From Roseomonas sp. (GTDB taxonomy: Bacteria > Pseudomonadota > Alphaproteobacteria > Acetobacterales > Acetobacteraceae): 64,000 nucleotides of DNA. Location of the stretch: NCBI GenBank assembly GCA_020249285.1, contig JADCFX010000003.1, forward strand, positions 1 to 64,000, in the 5' to 3' direction. Below the pieces are notes generated by a model. The model had not been told where the DNA came from, ran no database searches, and saw only the letters and a program-made list of their open reading frames with translations. The translations under genes were made by a program, and so were the position numbers. Position 1 is the first letter of the stretch. Every line of letters starts with the position of its first letter. This document shows, piece by piece, positions 12,019-20,443 of the stretch.

Positions 12019-13409
12019 AGGCCCTGCATGAACTCTCGCTCACTGAAGCCTCTGCCGGCATTGCGCGGCGGCGTTTCTCCCCCGTTGAATACCTCGATGC
12101 CCTGCATGCGCGGGCCGAGGATGTGGGCGGCAAGGTCAATGCCATTGTCCGCCCGCTTTGGGGTGAGGCACGGGAACAGGCGGTGAAGGCCGGCCGACGC
12201 ATTGCCCGCAGCGGCCCGCGTTCCGCGCTGGATGGCCTGCCTGTGGGCCTCAAGGATATCATTGACCTCGCGGGGCACCCCACCACCTGCCATTCGCGCA
12301 TTCTGCTGGATAATCAGAAAAGCGCCGATGCGGCGGTGGTGGCGCGGCTGCGGGCTGCCGGGGCGATTTTCCCTGCCAAGCTCGCCACGCATGAATTCGC
12401 CATTGGCGGCCCGGCCTTTGATCTGCCCTTCCCGCCCGCGCGTAACCCTTGGAATACAGCGCATCATCCGGGCGGATCGTCTTCCGGTTCTGGTGCGGCG
12501 GTGGGGGCCAATATCCTGCCCGCCGCGCTTGGTACTGATACCGGCGGTTCCGTGCGACACCCGGCCAGCCATTGCGGCATTGTCGGCATGAAGGCGACTT
12601 ATGGCCTGGTTTCGCGCCGCGGCGTTTTCCCGCTCGCCTTCACCTTGGATCATGTGGGGCCGATGACGCGCACGGTTGCCGATAATGCGCTGCTGCTTGG
12701 CATGATGGCCGGGCATGATGCGGCTGATCCCGGCAGTGCGGCGCATAAGCCCGAAAACTATGCGCGGCAGATGAAGAAGGGGCTGCGCGGCCTCACCATC
12801 GGCTATGTACGCCATTTCCACGAGGCGGATCAGCCAGCCTCGGCCGAAATGGCCGCGGCACTTGAAGCAGCGGCGAAGCTGCTGGCGAAGGAAGGCGCAA
12901 AGATCAAGACCATTACCTTGCCCTCGCTCAATGAATTCGCTGGCGTCAATCGCGCCATTCTGATGGCGGAAGCGGCTTCCATCCACGGCAAGTGGCTGCG
13001 CGACAGGCCGGGCGATTACGCCAACCTTACCTTGCGCCGCCTGCTGCCCGGGCTTTTCATGCGTGCCGAGGATTACGTGCAGGCGCAGCGCCGCCGGCGG
13101 GAATTGGTGGCCGCCGTTGAAGCCGCCTTCGCTGAGGCTGATCTGCTGCTGACGGCTTCTTCCATGGATGTTGCCTGCAAGATTGATGATGCAGAAGCGG
13201 TGGAGCTTACCTATCCGCGCCAGGCACGTACGCCCTTCAACGTCACGGGCCACCCGGCGCTTACAATGATGTGCGGAATTTCCAAAGCGGAAGGGCTGCC
13301 GCTGTCCCTGCAATTGGTCGGCCCAAGCTTTGGGGAGGCGGCCATCTACCGCGCTGCAGCGGCTTATGAACGCACGGCACCCTGGAAGGATCTGCACCCA
13401 GCGCTGTAA
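12015..13409 (+). CDS. Amidase signature enzyme (AtzE/GatA-like)
   Basis: The enzyme hydrolyses an amide bond with a Ser-cisSer-Lys triad. The Lys is in GLPVGLKDIIDLAG (Lys 80), the cis-Ser in HPGGSSSGSGAAVG (about 155-156) and the nucleophile in GTDTGGSVRHPASHCG (about 179). Length of 464 residues is normal. The downstream segment KATYGLVSRRGVFPLAFTLDHVGPMTR is typical of GatA-like amidases. Coupling to a small AtzG-like gene suggests the AtzE subgroup, which deaminates or deamidates small ureido compounds. No gatB or gatC is nearby, which argues against a tRNA amidotransferase role. Confidence 0.93.
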   Translation: MKALHELSLTEASAGIARRRFSPVEYLDALHARAEDVGGKVNAIVRPLWGEAREQAVKAGRRIARSGPRSALDGLPVGLKDIIDLAGHPTTCHSRILLDNQKSADAAVVARLRAAGAIFPAKLATHEFAIGGPAFDLPFPPARNPWNTAHHPGGSSSGSGAAVGANILPAALGTDTGGSVRHPASHCGIVGMKATYGLVSRRGVFPLAFTLDHVGPMTRTVADNALLLGMMAGHDAADPGSAAHKPENYARQMKKGLRGLTIGYVRHFHEADQPASAEMAAALEAAAKLLAKEGAKIKTITLPSLNEFAGVNRAILMAEAASIHGKWLRDRPGDYANLTLRRLLPGLFMRAEDYVQAQRRRRELVAAVEAAFAEADLLLTASSMDVACKIDDAEAVELTYPRQARTPFNVTGHPALTMMCGISKAEGLPLSLQLVGPSFGEAAIYRAAAAYERTAPWKDLHPAL

Positions 13410-13417
13410 CTTCGCGT

Positions 13418-14941
13418 ATGTTCCTCACCAACCTACTTGATCGGCGCTGGCGCCACCCTGCGCTGGTGCCGCTATTCTTTCTGGCGCTTGCGCTTTTGTT
13501 GCGCAGCTTTTCCTTCGTCGCCGCCGTGATTGATACGGATGAGGGGCTATACATGCTCCAGGCGCGGGAATGGCTGGAAGGCGGCTGGCCCATTGTCGCG
13601 GTGTGGGATATGCACCCGGTTGGCGCGCCGGCGATCTTTGCTGCTTTCATGGCGATTTTCGGCGATGATATTTGGGTGCTGCGCGTGCTTGGGGCGATTT
13701 GCGTGGCGGCAACGGCCTCCGCCCTGTTCAGCGCGGTGCGCTATGCGGGCGGGCCACCGGCGTTAGGGCTGGCTGCGGGCGTGCTCTACATCGCCCATAG
13801 TGGCTTATTAGGCGGGCTTGCCACCAATACGGAAATTCTCTTTGCGCCAATGGTCGGCTGGGCCATGGCGCTCGGCCTGCGTGGCGCGGTGGATGCGCTG
13901 GAACGCCGCAAAGCTCCGCGCTGGCGCGATATGGTGGTGATGGGGGTGCTGATTGGCGTCGCACTAACCCTGAAACCCGTGACAGTCTTCGAAGGCGCGC
14001 TCGCCTGGGTCATTTTGGTGATGCCAGCCTTTCGCCTTGGGCTGATGGGGCTACCTCGGCTTGCTGCCATGGCCGCTGCCTATGCTTTGCTCTGCGCCGC
14101 GCCCACGTTGCTCTGGGCGCTGGCTTATGCGCTGCGCGGAGAGTTTGCCGTTTTTCTGGAAGGCGCGTTTCTGGCGCCGCTCCGCTATGCCGGGTCGCGG
14201 CTGAGCTCAGCGGATTCCTTCCGCTTTGCGCTCGTGGCAGTACTGCTGTTGCTTTGGTCTTTCCTGCTGACGCTGCCCGCCTTGATCCGCCCACGCAATC
14301 GCGAAGGACCGCTTGCCCGGCTCAGGCAATTCGGCATGATCTGGTTTGCGGCTGCGACATTGGCTGTGGTGCTGCCCGGGCAATTCTACCAGCATTATTT
14401 CCTGATCTGGCTTTTGCCATTGTCACTGCTGGCGGCACTCGGTGCGCGGCAATTGGCGCGGTATCTGCGCCCCGGCATGGTGGTGATCGGCTTTCAATTG
14501 CTGATCGGCGCGGTGGCTTTGGATGCCTGGCGCGTTGCTGCCCTGCCCCGGCTTGATCGCGGCATTGGCCTTGGCGCGCCTGATCCGGTGCGACGCACCG
14601 CTGCTGCCGTGCGTGCGGAAATAGACCCGGGCGACCCGATCTGGGTCGTGAATTATCACCCGGTGGTCTATGTGCTCGCTGAAGCCGCTGTGTCCACCCG
14701 CTACGCCTTTCCGGCGCATCTGGCTGGGCCGTTTTATCGCGTCACGGGGATTGATTCCTACGCCGAAATAACGCGCATTCTGGAAAGCCATCCGCGCGTT
14801 TTGGTGATTGATCGGGGCTGGTGGCCAAGCGTGCGCCGTCGCGCCGCGATATTGATTGAAACGGCATTGGATGAGCAATACGAATTGGTCGCAACGGTCC
14901 CGGAAGAACGTGGCCCCGTCGAAATCTGGCGCTTGAGATAG
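13418..14941 (+). CDS. GT39/ArnT-like membrane glycosyltransferase
   Basis: This 507-residue protein has about ten predicted membrane helices and an acidic motif in the first external loop (DTDEGLYMLQAREWLEGGWP), as in the GT-C enzymes of the PMT/ArnT family that use polyprenyl-phosphate sugars. A soluble C-terminal domain of about 130 residues follows (EIDPGDPIWVVNYHPVVYV). It probably transfers a sugar to an envelope glycan or lipid at the periplasmic face; donor and acceptor are unknown. It starts 8 bp after the amidase and converges with the antiporter gene. Confidence 0.85.
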   Translation: MFLTNLLDRRWRHPALVPLFFLALALLLRSFSFVAAVIDTDEGLYMLQAREWLEGGWPIVAVWDMHPVGAPAIFAAFMAIFGDDIWVLRVLGAICVAATASALFSAVRYAGGPPALGLAAGVLYIAHSGLLGGLATNTEILFAPMVGWAMALGLRGAVDALERRKAPRWRDMVVMGVLIGVALTLKPVTVFEGALAWVILVMPAFRLGLMGLPRLAAMAAAYALLCAAPTLLWALAYALRGEFAVFLEGAFLAPLRYAGSRLSSADSFRFALVAVLLLLWSFLLTLPALIRPRNREGPLARLRQFGMIWFAAATLAVVLPGQFYQHYFLIWLLPLSLLAALGARQLARYLRPGMVVIGFQLLIGAVALDAWRVAALPRLDRGIGLGAPDPVRRTAAAVRAEIDPGDPIWVVNYHPVVYVLAEAAVSTRYAFPAHLAGPFYRVTGIDSYAEITRILESHPRVLVIDRGWWPSVRRRAAILIETALDEQYELVATVPEERGPVEIWRLR

Positions 14942-14951
14942 GCGGCGCGGA

Positions 14952-16031
14952 TTACGGCGCGAAAATCGTGAACACGAAAGTCGCGGCCAGCACCAAATGA
15001 ATGATGCCTGAAAGGATATTGGTCCGGCCGGTGCCATAGGTGAGCATGGCAACCGCAAAGCCCAGCGCCAGCAGCACCGAATGGCCGGCTGAAATGCCAA
15101 GCGCCAGAGGCATGCCCTTCCACCAAGCAACAAGGGCCACCGTCGGTACGGTAAGCCCGATCGAAGCCACGCCGCTGCCAAGCGCCAGGTTGATGGCCGG
15201 CTGCATGCGGTTATGCGCGGCGGCACGGAACGCTGCGCCTGATTCGGGCATTAGCACGATGGCGGCCACAATCACCCCCACCAGCGCCGCCGGAGCGCCG
15301 AGCGCCGCCACCCCTCCTTCCAGCGCCGGTGCCAGGCTTTTCGCCAGCATCACAACTGAAAACAGCGCCACGCACAGCAACAGGAAGGAAAGTAGCGCCA
15401 TCCGGCTGCTTGGCTGCGCATGGCCTTCACCCCCCGGGCTTTCTTCCGGCAAGAAGTAGTCTCGGTGCCAATTGGTCTGGATGAAAAGGAAGGCGGCATA
15501 AAGCCCCAGACAAACCAACGAAACAAAGGCCAATTGGCTGGTGCTGTAATAGGGGCCGGGCGCTGAAGTCACGTGATTGGGCACGATCAGTACCAGCACC
15601 GCCATCGGCATCAGAACGGCCAGCAGCGCATTGGCGCCCGCAACGCGGAATTGATTTTCCCGATGCACAATGCCGCCGACCAGAATGGCAAACCCCGCAA
15701 TGCCATGCAGCACCAGCATAACAGTCGCCAACAAGGTATCGCGCATCAACGTGGGATTGCCATCTGCACTCAGCATCAGGGAAATGATCAGCCCGGCTTC
15801 AATCACCGTAACCGCCAATGCGAGAATCAAACCACCAAAAGGCTCACCCACGCGCAAGGCCACAACTTCAGCGTGATGCACAGCCGCCACCACATTACAG
15901 AGCAGCGCGGCCAGAACGGGAATGGCCAAAAGCTCCAGCCCGACCTTGCCAATGCCAAGCCATGCGGCAATGCCGGCTAGGGGGGCGAGGATGAAGAAAA
16001 GCGAAATGCGATCTGATGCGTGCGCGGCCAT
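14952..16031 (-). CDS. ChaA-type cation/proton antiporter (y4hA-like)
   Basis: The 359-residue protein has about eleven membrane helices and the duplicated acidic motifs of the Ca2+/cation antiporter superfamily: VVALRVGEPFGGLILALAVTVIEAGLII in the first half and NLALGSGVASIGLTVPTVALVAWW in the second. It resembles ChaA and rhizobial y4hA ionic transporters and should exchange Ca2+ or Na+/K+ for protons at the inner membrane. It ends 10 bp from the convergent glycosyltransferase gene. Confidence 0.9.
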   Translation of the reverse strand: MAAHASDRISLFFILAPLAGIAAWLGIGKVGLELLAIPVLAALLCNVVAAVHHAEVVALRVGEPFGGLILALAVTVIEAGLIISLMLSADGNPTLMRDTLLATVMLVLHGIAGFAILVGGIVHRENQFRVAGANALLAVLMPMAVLVLIVPNHVTSAPGPYYSTSQLAFVSLVCLGLYAAFLFIQTNWHRDYFLPEESPGGEGHAQPSSRMALLSFLLLCVALFSVVMLAKSLAPALEGGVAALGAPAALVGVIVAAIVLMPESGAAFRAAAHNRMQPAINLALGSGVASIGLTVPTVALVAWWKGMPLALGISAGHSVLLALGFAVAMLTYGTGRTNILSGIIHLVLAATFVFTIFAP

Positions 16032-16075
16032 GGGCAGCTGCTAGCCATCAATCAGGGCCGCGGCGAGCGCCGCCA

Positions 16076-17047
16076 TCAGAACAATAGCCCCTTCTTCAGC
16101 ATGCCATGCACGCCCTTTTCGCCATTCACTGTCTGCGTCACGCGGAAATCCACCGCCAGTGAGCAGAATTGATAGGCATCGGCATCTGACAGATTGGTCC
16201 GTGAACAGATGAAGGCGATCATTTCGCGCAGCGCCTGCTTCATCGCCAAATCCAGATCCTCATTCATCCCCATGGTGATGAAATGGGTCTTGGTCTCGGC
16301 GCGGGGGAATTTCAGCACCGGGTCCTTCGCCCCGCCACCCTTTACCACGGAAAGCTTGAAATGGCCGGTCAGGCAGATTTCCAGCGCATTGATGCAGACC
16401 TCCCCATCGCCCTGCACGCCATGGCCGTCGCCGGCGGAAAACAACGCGCCCTTGTTGAAAATGGGCAGGAACAGCGTGGTGCCTTCGGTCAATTCCTTAT
16501 TGTCCAGATTGCCACCAATGGCGCGCGGTTCCTTGGTGTTCACCATGCCCCATTCCGGCGGCGGCGCCACGCCCATCACGCCGAAGAAGGGTGCCAGCGG
16601 CAGATCAAGCCCGCTTTCCTGCGGGCCGAAGGGCAGGCGGCAGGTCATGGCCTGCTTATTCACCGGAATATGCAGCGTGCGGCGATAGGGGAAATCTTCC
16701 GGCAGCGTGCCGAAAAGCGGGCGGAAGCCGCAAAAGCCCCAATCCGCGCCGAGTTCGATTTTCTCGATATCCACCCGCAAAGCATCACCTGGCTCGGCGC
16801 CGCGCACTTCAACCGGACCGGTGATGATATGCGCGCCAAGGCGGGGCAGCCTGGTGTGGATTTCGGAAATCGCCGGATGCAAGGGGAAACCCTTTTCTGG
16901 CCCCGGCATCACTTCCGGCCCGCCCGAGACGCATTCCAGAATGACCGTCTCACCCGAGGCAATGCTCGCCACCGGCGGGAAGGACGCGTCAAACCCGCCC
17001 CAACGGCAGGTAGCGACAGAAGCGGGGATCCGCGTTGCTTGCGACAT
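16076..17047 (-). CDS. Acetamidase/formamidase family protein
   Basis: The enzyme would hydrolyse formamide or acetamide to ammonia and the acid. The family signature region is visible in HPAISEIHTRLPRLGAHIITGPVEVRGAEPGDALRVDIEKIE, GWGFCGFRP-like text, FNKGALFSAGDGHGVQGDGEVCINALE, and a C-terminal IAFICSRTNLSDADAYQFCSLAVDFRVTQTVNGEKGVH. The length of 323 residues suits the FmdA/AmdA family. The product is cytoplasmic. It sits 17 bp downstream of corA on the same strand, and its nitrogen-release role fits the nearby urease block. Confidence 0.93.
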   Translation of the reverse strand: MSQATRIPASVATCRWGGFDASFPPVASIASGETVILECVSGGPEVMPGPEKGFPLHPAISEIHTRLPRLGAHIITGPVEVRGAEPGDALRVDIEKIELGADWGFCGFRPLFGTLPEDFPYRRTLHIPVNKQAMTCRLPFGPQESGLDLPLAPFFGVMGVAPPPEWGMVNTKEPRAIGGNLDNKELTEGTTLFLPIFNKGALFSAGDGHGVQGDGEVCINALEICLTGHFKLSVVKGGGAKDPVLKFPRAETKTHFITMGMNEDLDLAMKQALREMIAFICSRTNLSDADAYQFCSLAVDFRVTQTVNGEKGVHGMLKKGLLF

Positions 17048-17064
17048 CAGATTTCCTTGTCGGT

Positions 17065-18105
17065 TTAGAGCCAGCCTTTGCGGCGGAAATAGAGAATGGG
17101 CATAATGGCTGAGACGATCATCAGCACAAGCGCCAAGGGATAGCCAAAAGCCAATTTCAATTCAGGCATAAATTCAAAATTCATGCCGTAAATGCTGGCG
17201 ATCAGCGTGGGTGGCATGAGCGCGACCGAGGCCACGGTGAAGGTCTTGATGATATTGGTCTGCTCGACATTCAACACGCCAAGCACGGCATCCAGCAGGA
17301 ATTGCGCCTTGGAATTCAGGAAGCTTGCATGTTCCACCAGGGATCGCACATCGCGCACCAGCGTCTTGATCAGCGCCTGGTTTTCCTTGCGTATCGCGGT
17401 TCCTTTTTCGGCGCCCACAAAGGTCAGAATGCGCGAAAGACCAAGCAGGGTTTCGGAAGCGCGCGTAGTCACTTCCCCAACCTGGCCCAGGGTGAATAGC
17501 GCGTCCTTCAGCTTGTCATTGCGCCGATGCATTTTGATATCAGCCTGAGAGGTACGGAAGGTGGATTGGCTTGCCTTATCCATATCCGCGCCGACCTTCT
17601 CCAGAATATCGGCCAGGCGATCCACGATCTGTTCGAACAAATGCAGCATGACCGCATCAGCTGATTGCAGTAGAGTTGGATGACGCTGTACGCGCGCAGC
17701 GAAGGCAGTAAAGGCGCGCGGCGTTGCGTAGCGCACCGTGACCAGCGCGCTATTGGTCAGCACAAAGCTGATGGGGGTGGAACCATACTCGCCCGAATCC
17801 ATGCCATAGAGAAAACTGGCGGTCAAAAACAGCGTCTCACCCTCACGATACAGGCGGGATGAGCTCTCGATTTCCTGCATCTCCTCTCGCGTCGGGATTT
17901 CGAGCGAGAGCGCCTGCTGCACCGCGTTTTCTTCCGACGGTGTTGGGTTCAGAAGGTCAATCCAGACGGCGCGGCGCAGGTTTTCGGCTTCCGCGACCTC
18001 CCCCGCGGCTTCCCGCGCGGGTCCAGGCAAGACGGCGGTGATGTGGGAAATGGCACCTTCACGGAGCCGGCAGCGGCCATCCTCAACGGTCCAGGTTGTG
18101 AGCAT
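17065..18105 (-). CDS. corA: CorA-family magnesium/cobalt transporter
   Basis: CorA is a homopentameric Mg2+ channel. The C-terminus shows the diagnostic GMN motif in STASIYGMNFEFMPELKLAFGYPLALVLM (here ...IASIYGMNFEF), between two membrane helices, and ends with the basic FRRKGWL tail. The N-terminal cytoplasmic domain and long stalk helix precede it. The track start at 18123 is replaced by the Met at 18105 (MLTTWTVEDG), which has GGAGGG ten bases upstream. The product has about 346 residues, normal for the alphaproteobacterial CorA type. Confidence 0.94.
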   Translation of the reverse strand: MLTTWTVEDGRCRLREGAISHITAVLPGPAREAAGEVAEAENLRRAVWIDLLNPTPSEENAVQQALSLEIPTREEMQEIESSSRLYREGETLFLTASFLYGMDSGEYGSTPISFVLTNSALVTVRYATPRAFTAFAARVQRHPTLLQSADAVMLHLFEQIVDRLADILEKVGADMDKASQSTFRTSQADIKMHRRNDKLKDALFTLGQVGEVTTRASETLLGLSRILTFVGAEKGTAIRKENQALIKTLVRDVRSLVEHASFLNSKAQFLLDAVLGVLNVEQTNIIKTFTVASVALMPPTLIASIYGMNFEFMPELKLAFGYPLALVLMIVSAIMPILYFRRKGWL

Positions 18106-18258
18106 GGCACGGGCCCTCCACAAGGCAAAAGAGGTAGAAACTTACTAACCCTGGCCCGGCACCCTGAATGGTCTTATCGGCCCCAAACCCAGGCGCTAGC
18201 GCCCAGACAAGGGGAGAAAGCCGCCCTCGCCTGAAAGGCGCGAGGGCGGACAGGGCAT

Positions 18259-18531
18259 TCAGGCGCCCGGACGTGGGGGCGTATTTTGCGCGGAAGCGGC
18301 CTGCGCGGTGGAAGACGCCGCGGCGGGGCCTTGGATGCTGCCGGCTGGCTGGGACTGGCCCTGCGCCTGCGCTTCCATCGAGGCATCCGCCTGATCTTCT
18401 TTGATATTTTGCTTGAAGGACTTGATGCCCTTGGCCAGATCGCCCATCAGGCCGCTGATCTTGCCGCTGCCGAAAAGCAGCAGGACGACCAGCAGAACAA
18501 CAAGCCAATGCCAGATGCTGAAGGAACCCAT
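18259..18531 (-). CDS. tatA: Twin-arginine translocase subunit TatA
   Basis: TatA forms the pore-like component that exports folded RR-signal proteins. The 90-residue product has the expected short N-terminus, one membrane helix ([18 protein letters not shown]), the FGxxK hinge, and an amphipathic helix [17 protein letters not shown], then a Gln/Ala/Pro-rich disordered tail. No tatB or tatC is adjacent, so it stands alone. The MsrP-like protein encoded at 34.4 kb has a twin-arginine signal and would be a client of the Tat system. Confidence 0.93.
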   Translation of the reverse strand: MGSFSIWHWLVVLLVVLLLFGSGKISGLMGDLAKGIKSFKQNIKEDQADASMEAQAQGQSQPAGSIQGPAAASSTAQAASAQNTPPRPGA

Positions 18532-18721
18532 TGCGACGCCTCAATTCCCAGTTGGAAGTCCCGCCGGAGCGGTTCTTCGGACCCTATGACATGGCGGCGA
18601 CCTATTCGCCAAGGGGTTACCGCACAAACCCCAAATGGTTTCTCACAGGGGCCGCCGCAATGGGGGTTGAAAACCAAACTGGCTTCCATCACTTAACCGT
18701 AATCCGGGCCCCTCTGGCGGG

Positions 18722-18740
18722 GCTGCCAACTATTGGCAGC
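18722..18740. promoter_or_regulatory. Perfect 8-bp hairpin upstream of terC
   Basis: GCTGCCAA-CTA-TTGGCAGC lies in the 290-bp divergent region between tatA and terC, about 80 bp before the terC ATG. No T run follows, so it is not a classical terminator. It may be an operator or a leader structure. The rest of the 18532-18821 gap shows no gene I can support. Confidence 0.3.
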
Positions 18741-18821
18741 TGCCGTGATGTCGGATCGTGCAACCTTGCGCGGTCTCGGCCCCTCATGGCTGATCCGCGC
18801 CGTATGAGATGAGGTTTGGGG

Positions 18822-19823
18822 ATGGATTTCCTGTTATCTGAGTGGATGGGCAAGCCTTTCTGGATGTGGAAGGGCTTTCTGCTGATTGTGCTGGTGCTGC
18901 TCGCCTTTGACCTCGGCGTCCTGAATCGCAAAGACAAGGAAATGGGCGTGGCGCAAAGCCTTTGGCTTTCGGCCTTTTATATCGCCTTCGCCACGCTTTA
19001 TGGTGCGGGCATCTGGTGGGCCTATGAAAATGGCGAAATCACCACATCAGATGGCACCCATGCCGGCATCGCCTTCTTTACCGGCTTTTTCATCGAAAAG
19101 GCGTTGTCAATTGACAATGTTTTTGTGATCAGCCTGATCTTTGGCTATTTTGCGATCCCGCGCCGCTACCAGTATCGGGCGCTGGTCTGGGGCATCATTG
19201 GCGTGATTGTGTTGCGCGGCATCATGATCGCGGCGGGTGCGGCGCTGGTACAGCAATATAGCTGGGTGCTCTATATCTTCGGCGCCTTCCTGATCGCGAC
19301 CGGCATCAAGATGCTGGTGGTGCCGGAAGGGGAGCAGGATATCTCCAAAAACCCCGTGGTCCGCTTCATGCGGAAACACATGCGCGTAACCGATGAACTC
19401 CATGGCCAGAAATTCTTCGTCCGCCAGATGGATCCGGCCACGGGCAAGAAGCTCGCCTTTGCCACGCCGCTGTTCCTGGCGCTGGTGGTGATCAATATCG
19501 CCGATTTGATTTTCGCGGTGGATAGCGTGCCGGCGATCTTCGCCATCACGACCGATACCTTCATTGTCTATACCGCGAATATCATGGCGATCCTGGGCTT
19601 GCGCGCGCTGTATTTCGCGCTTGCCGCCATGGTGCATCGCTTCCACTACCTGAAATATGCGCTGGCGCTGGTGCTGGTTTTCATTGGCGGCAAGATCTTC
19701 TGGAACCAGATGGTTGGCAAGCTTGACCCCGCCATTTCGCTGGGTGTGACGGCGGCGATCATCGCGGGCGGGATTTTCGTCTCGCTCTGGAGAACCCGCG
19801 GTCAGCAGCCAGAAAGTCACTGA
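18822..19823 (+). CDS. TerC family integral membrane protein (Alx-like)
   Basis: The 333-residue protein has about nine membrane helices and the TerC hallmarks FTGFFIEKALSIDNVFVISLIF and LALVVINIADLIFAVDSVPAIFAIT, whose paired Asp residues lie within the membrane. TerC/Alx proteins are implicated in tellurite resistance and, for Alx, in manganese handling. The track start is a TTG at 18816; the ATG at 18822 with GAGG ahead is preferred. I looked for a yybP-ykoY manganese riboswitch upstream and did not find its conserved segments. Confidence 0.95.
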   Translation: MDFLLSEWMGKPFWMWKGFLLIVLVLLAFDLGVLNRKDKEMGVAQSLWLSAFYIAFATLYGAGIWWAYENGEITTSDGTHAGIAFFTGFFIEKALSIDNVFVISLIFGYFAIPRRYQYRALVWGIIGVIVLRGIMIAAGAALVQQYSWVLYIFGAFLIATGIKMLVVPEGEQDISKNPVVRFMRKHMRVTDELHGQKFFVRQMDPATGKKLAFATPLFLALVVINIADLIFAVDSVPAIFAITTDTFIVYTANIMAILGLRALYFALAAMVHRFHYLKYALALVLVFIGGKIFWNQMVGKLDPAISLGVTAAIIAGGIFVSLWRTRGQQPESH

Positions 19824-19826
19824 TGG

Positions 19827-20300
19827 TTACCCGAGGTGCAGTTCAAAAGGCTGCACCTCAACAAATTCATCATCGGCGCTGGTGCCATCCTTCCACATGA
19901 AAACCGCAAAGCGCGCTTCGCGGTCAAACACGGTGGAAGGGTGATGCCAGACATTGGCGCCGTAAGTGACCCCTTGATCAGGCCGCGCCAGAAAGCCGCG
20001 CGCCTTTGCCATATCCGGCTTGCCATCCGCCCCATGGGGGGCCACCAGCACCAACCAGCGCCCCGCTTCCATGGGGATGAAGGATTGCGAGGAAAATTCA
20101 TGCCGTTCCATGGTGGTGGACGCGAAAGGCGCTGATTTCGGCAAGGCGCGCGTGAAGGAAAGGCTGGGCACTGCCCCGCTGCGACGGTTTTCCAGCAATT
20201 TGTCTATGTAGGCGCGCCCCGGCGTGGCTGGGCTTTCCAGTACCTCCCCAAAGGGCGCGAAGGCTTCTGTGGTGAGGGGTTCGGTAGTTATGCGGCGCAT
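19827..20300 (-). CDS. allA: Ureidoglycolate lyase
   Basis: This enzyme splits ureidoglycolate into glyoxylate and urea, the last step of allantoin breakdown in this route. The 157-residue cupin-fold protein shows TTEAFAPFGEVLE at its N-terminus, MERHEFSSQSFIPMEAGRWLVLVAP in the core and GVTYGANVWHHPSTVFDREARFAVFMW near the end, all typical of AllA. It is divergent from ureD, so the urea produced would go to the urease encoded next door. Its stop lies 3 bp from that of the convergent terC. Confidence 0.92.
   Translation of the reverse strand: MRRITTEPLTTEAFAPFGEVLESPATPGRAYIDKLLENRRSGAVPSLSFTRALPKSAPFASTTMERHEFSSQSFIPMEAGRWLVLVAPHGADGKPDMAKARGFLARPDQGVTYGANVWHHPSTVFDREARFAVFMWKDGTSADDEFVEVQPFELHLG
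19833..19859 (+). terminator. Stem-loop after terC, inside the 3' end of allA
   Basis: GAGGTGCAG and CTGCACCTC form a perfect 9-bp stem with a 9-nt loop starting 10 bp after the terC stop. No U run follows. It is coded within the last codons of the convergent allA, so one sequence serves both genes. Confidence 0.4.
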
Positions 20301-20394
20301 GGGATGGCTTTCGGTTTGATTCCCACCACCAAAGCCGCGTCGTGCGCGCCTGTCCAGCCCAGAACCCTGCCTGTATTTTGCGCAGAACTTGCTT

Positions 20395-20418
20395 CCCGCC
20401 GCGCCATTTGGTGGCGGG
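20395..20418. promoter_or_regulatory. Inverted repeat in the allA-ureD divergent region
   Basis: CCCGCC (20395-20400) and GGCGGG (20413-20418) enclose an inner CCA/TGG pair, giving a dyad about 26 bp before the ureD ATG. It could be an operator serving both genes; no regulator gene is adjacent. GC-rich dyads are common here, so support is weak. Confidence 0.22.
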
Positions 20419-20443
20419 CGCTGGGCGTGGTTAATCTCGCGCC

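Noticed and set aside
18660-18821. yybP-ykoY manganese riboswitch before terC
   Set aside because: The conserved GGGGAGUA-type segment and paired loops are not found by eye; only a simple hairpin is present.
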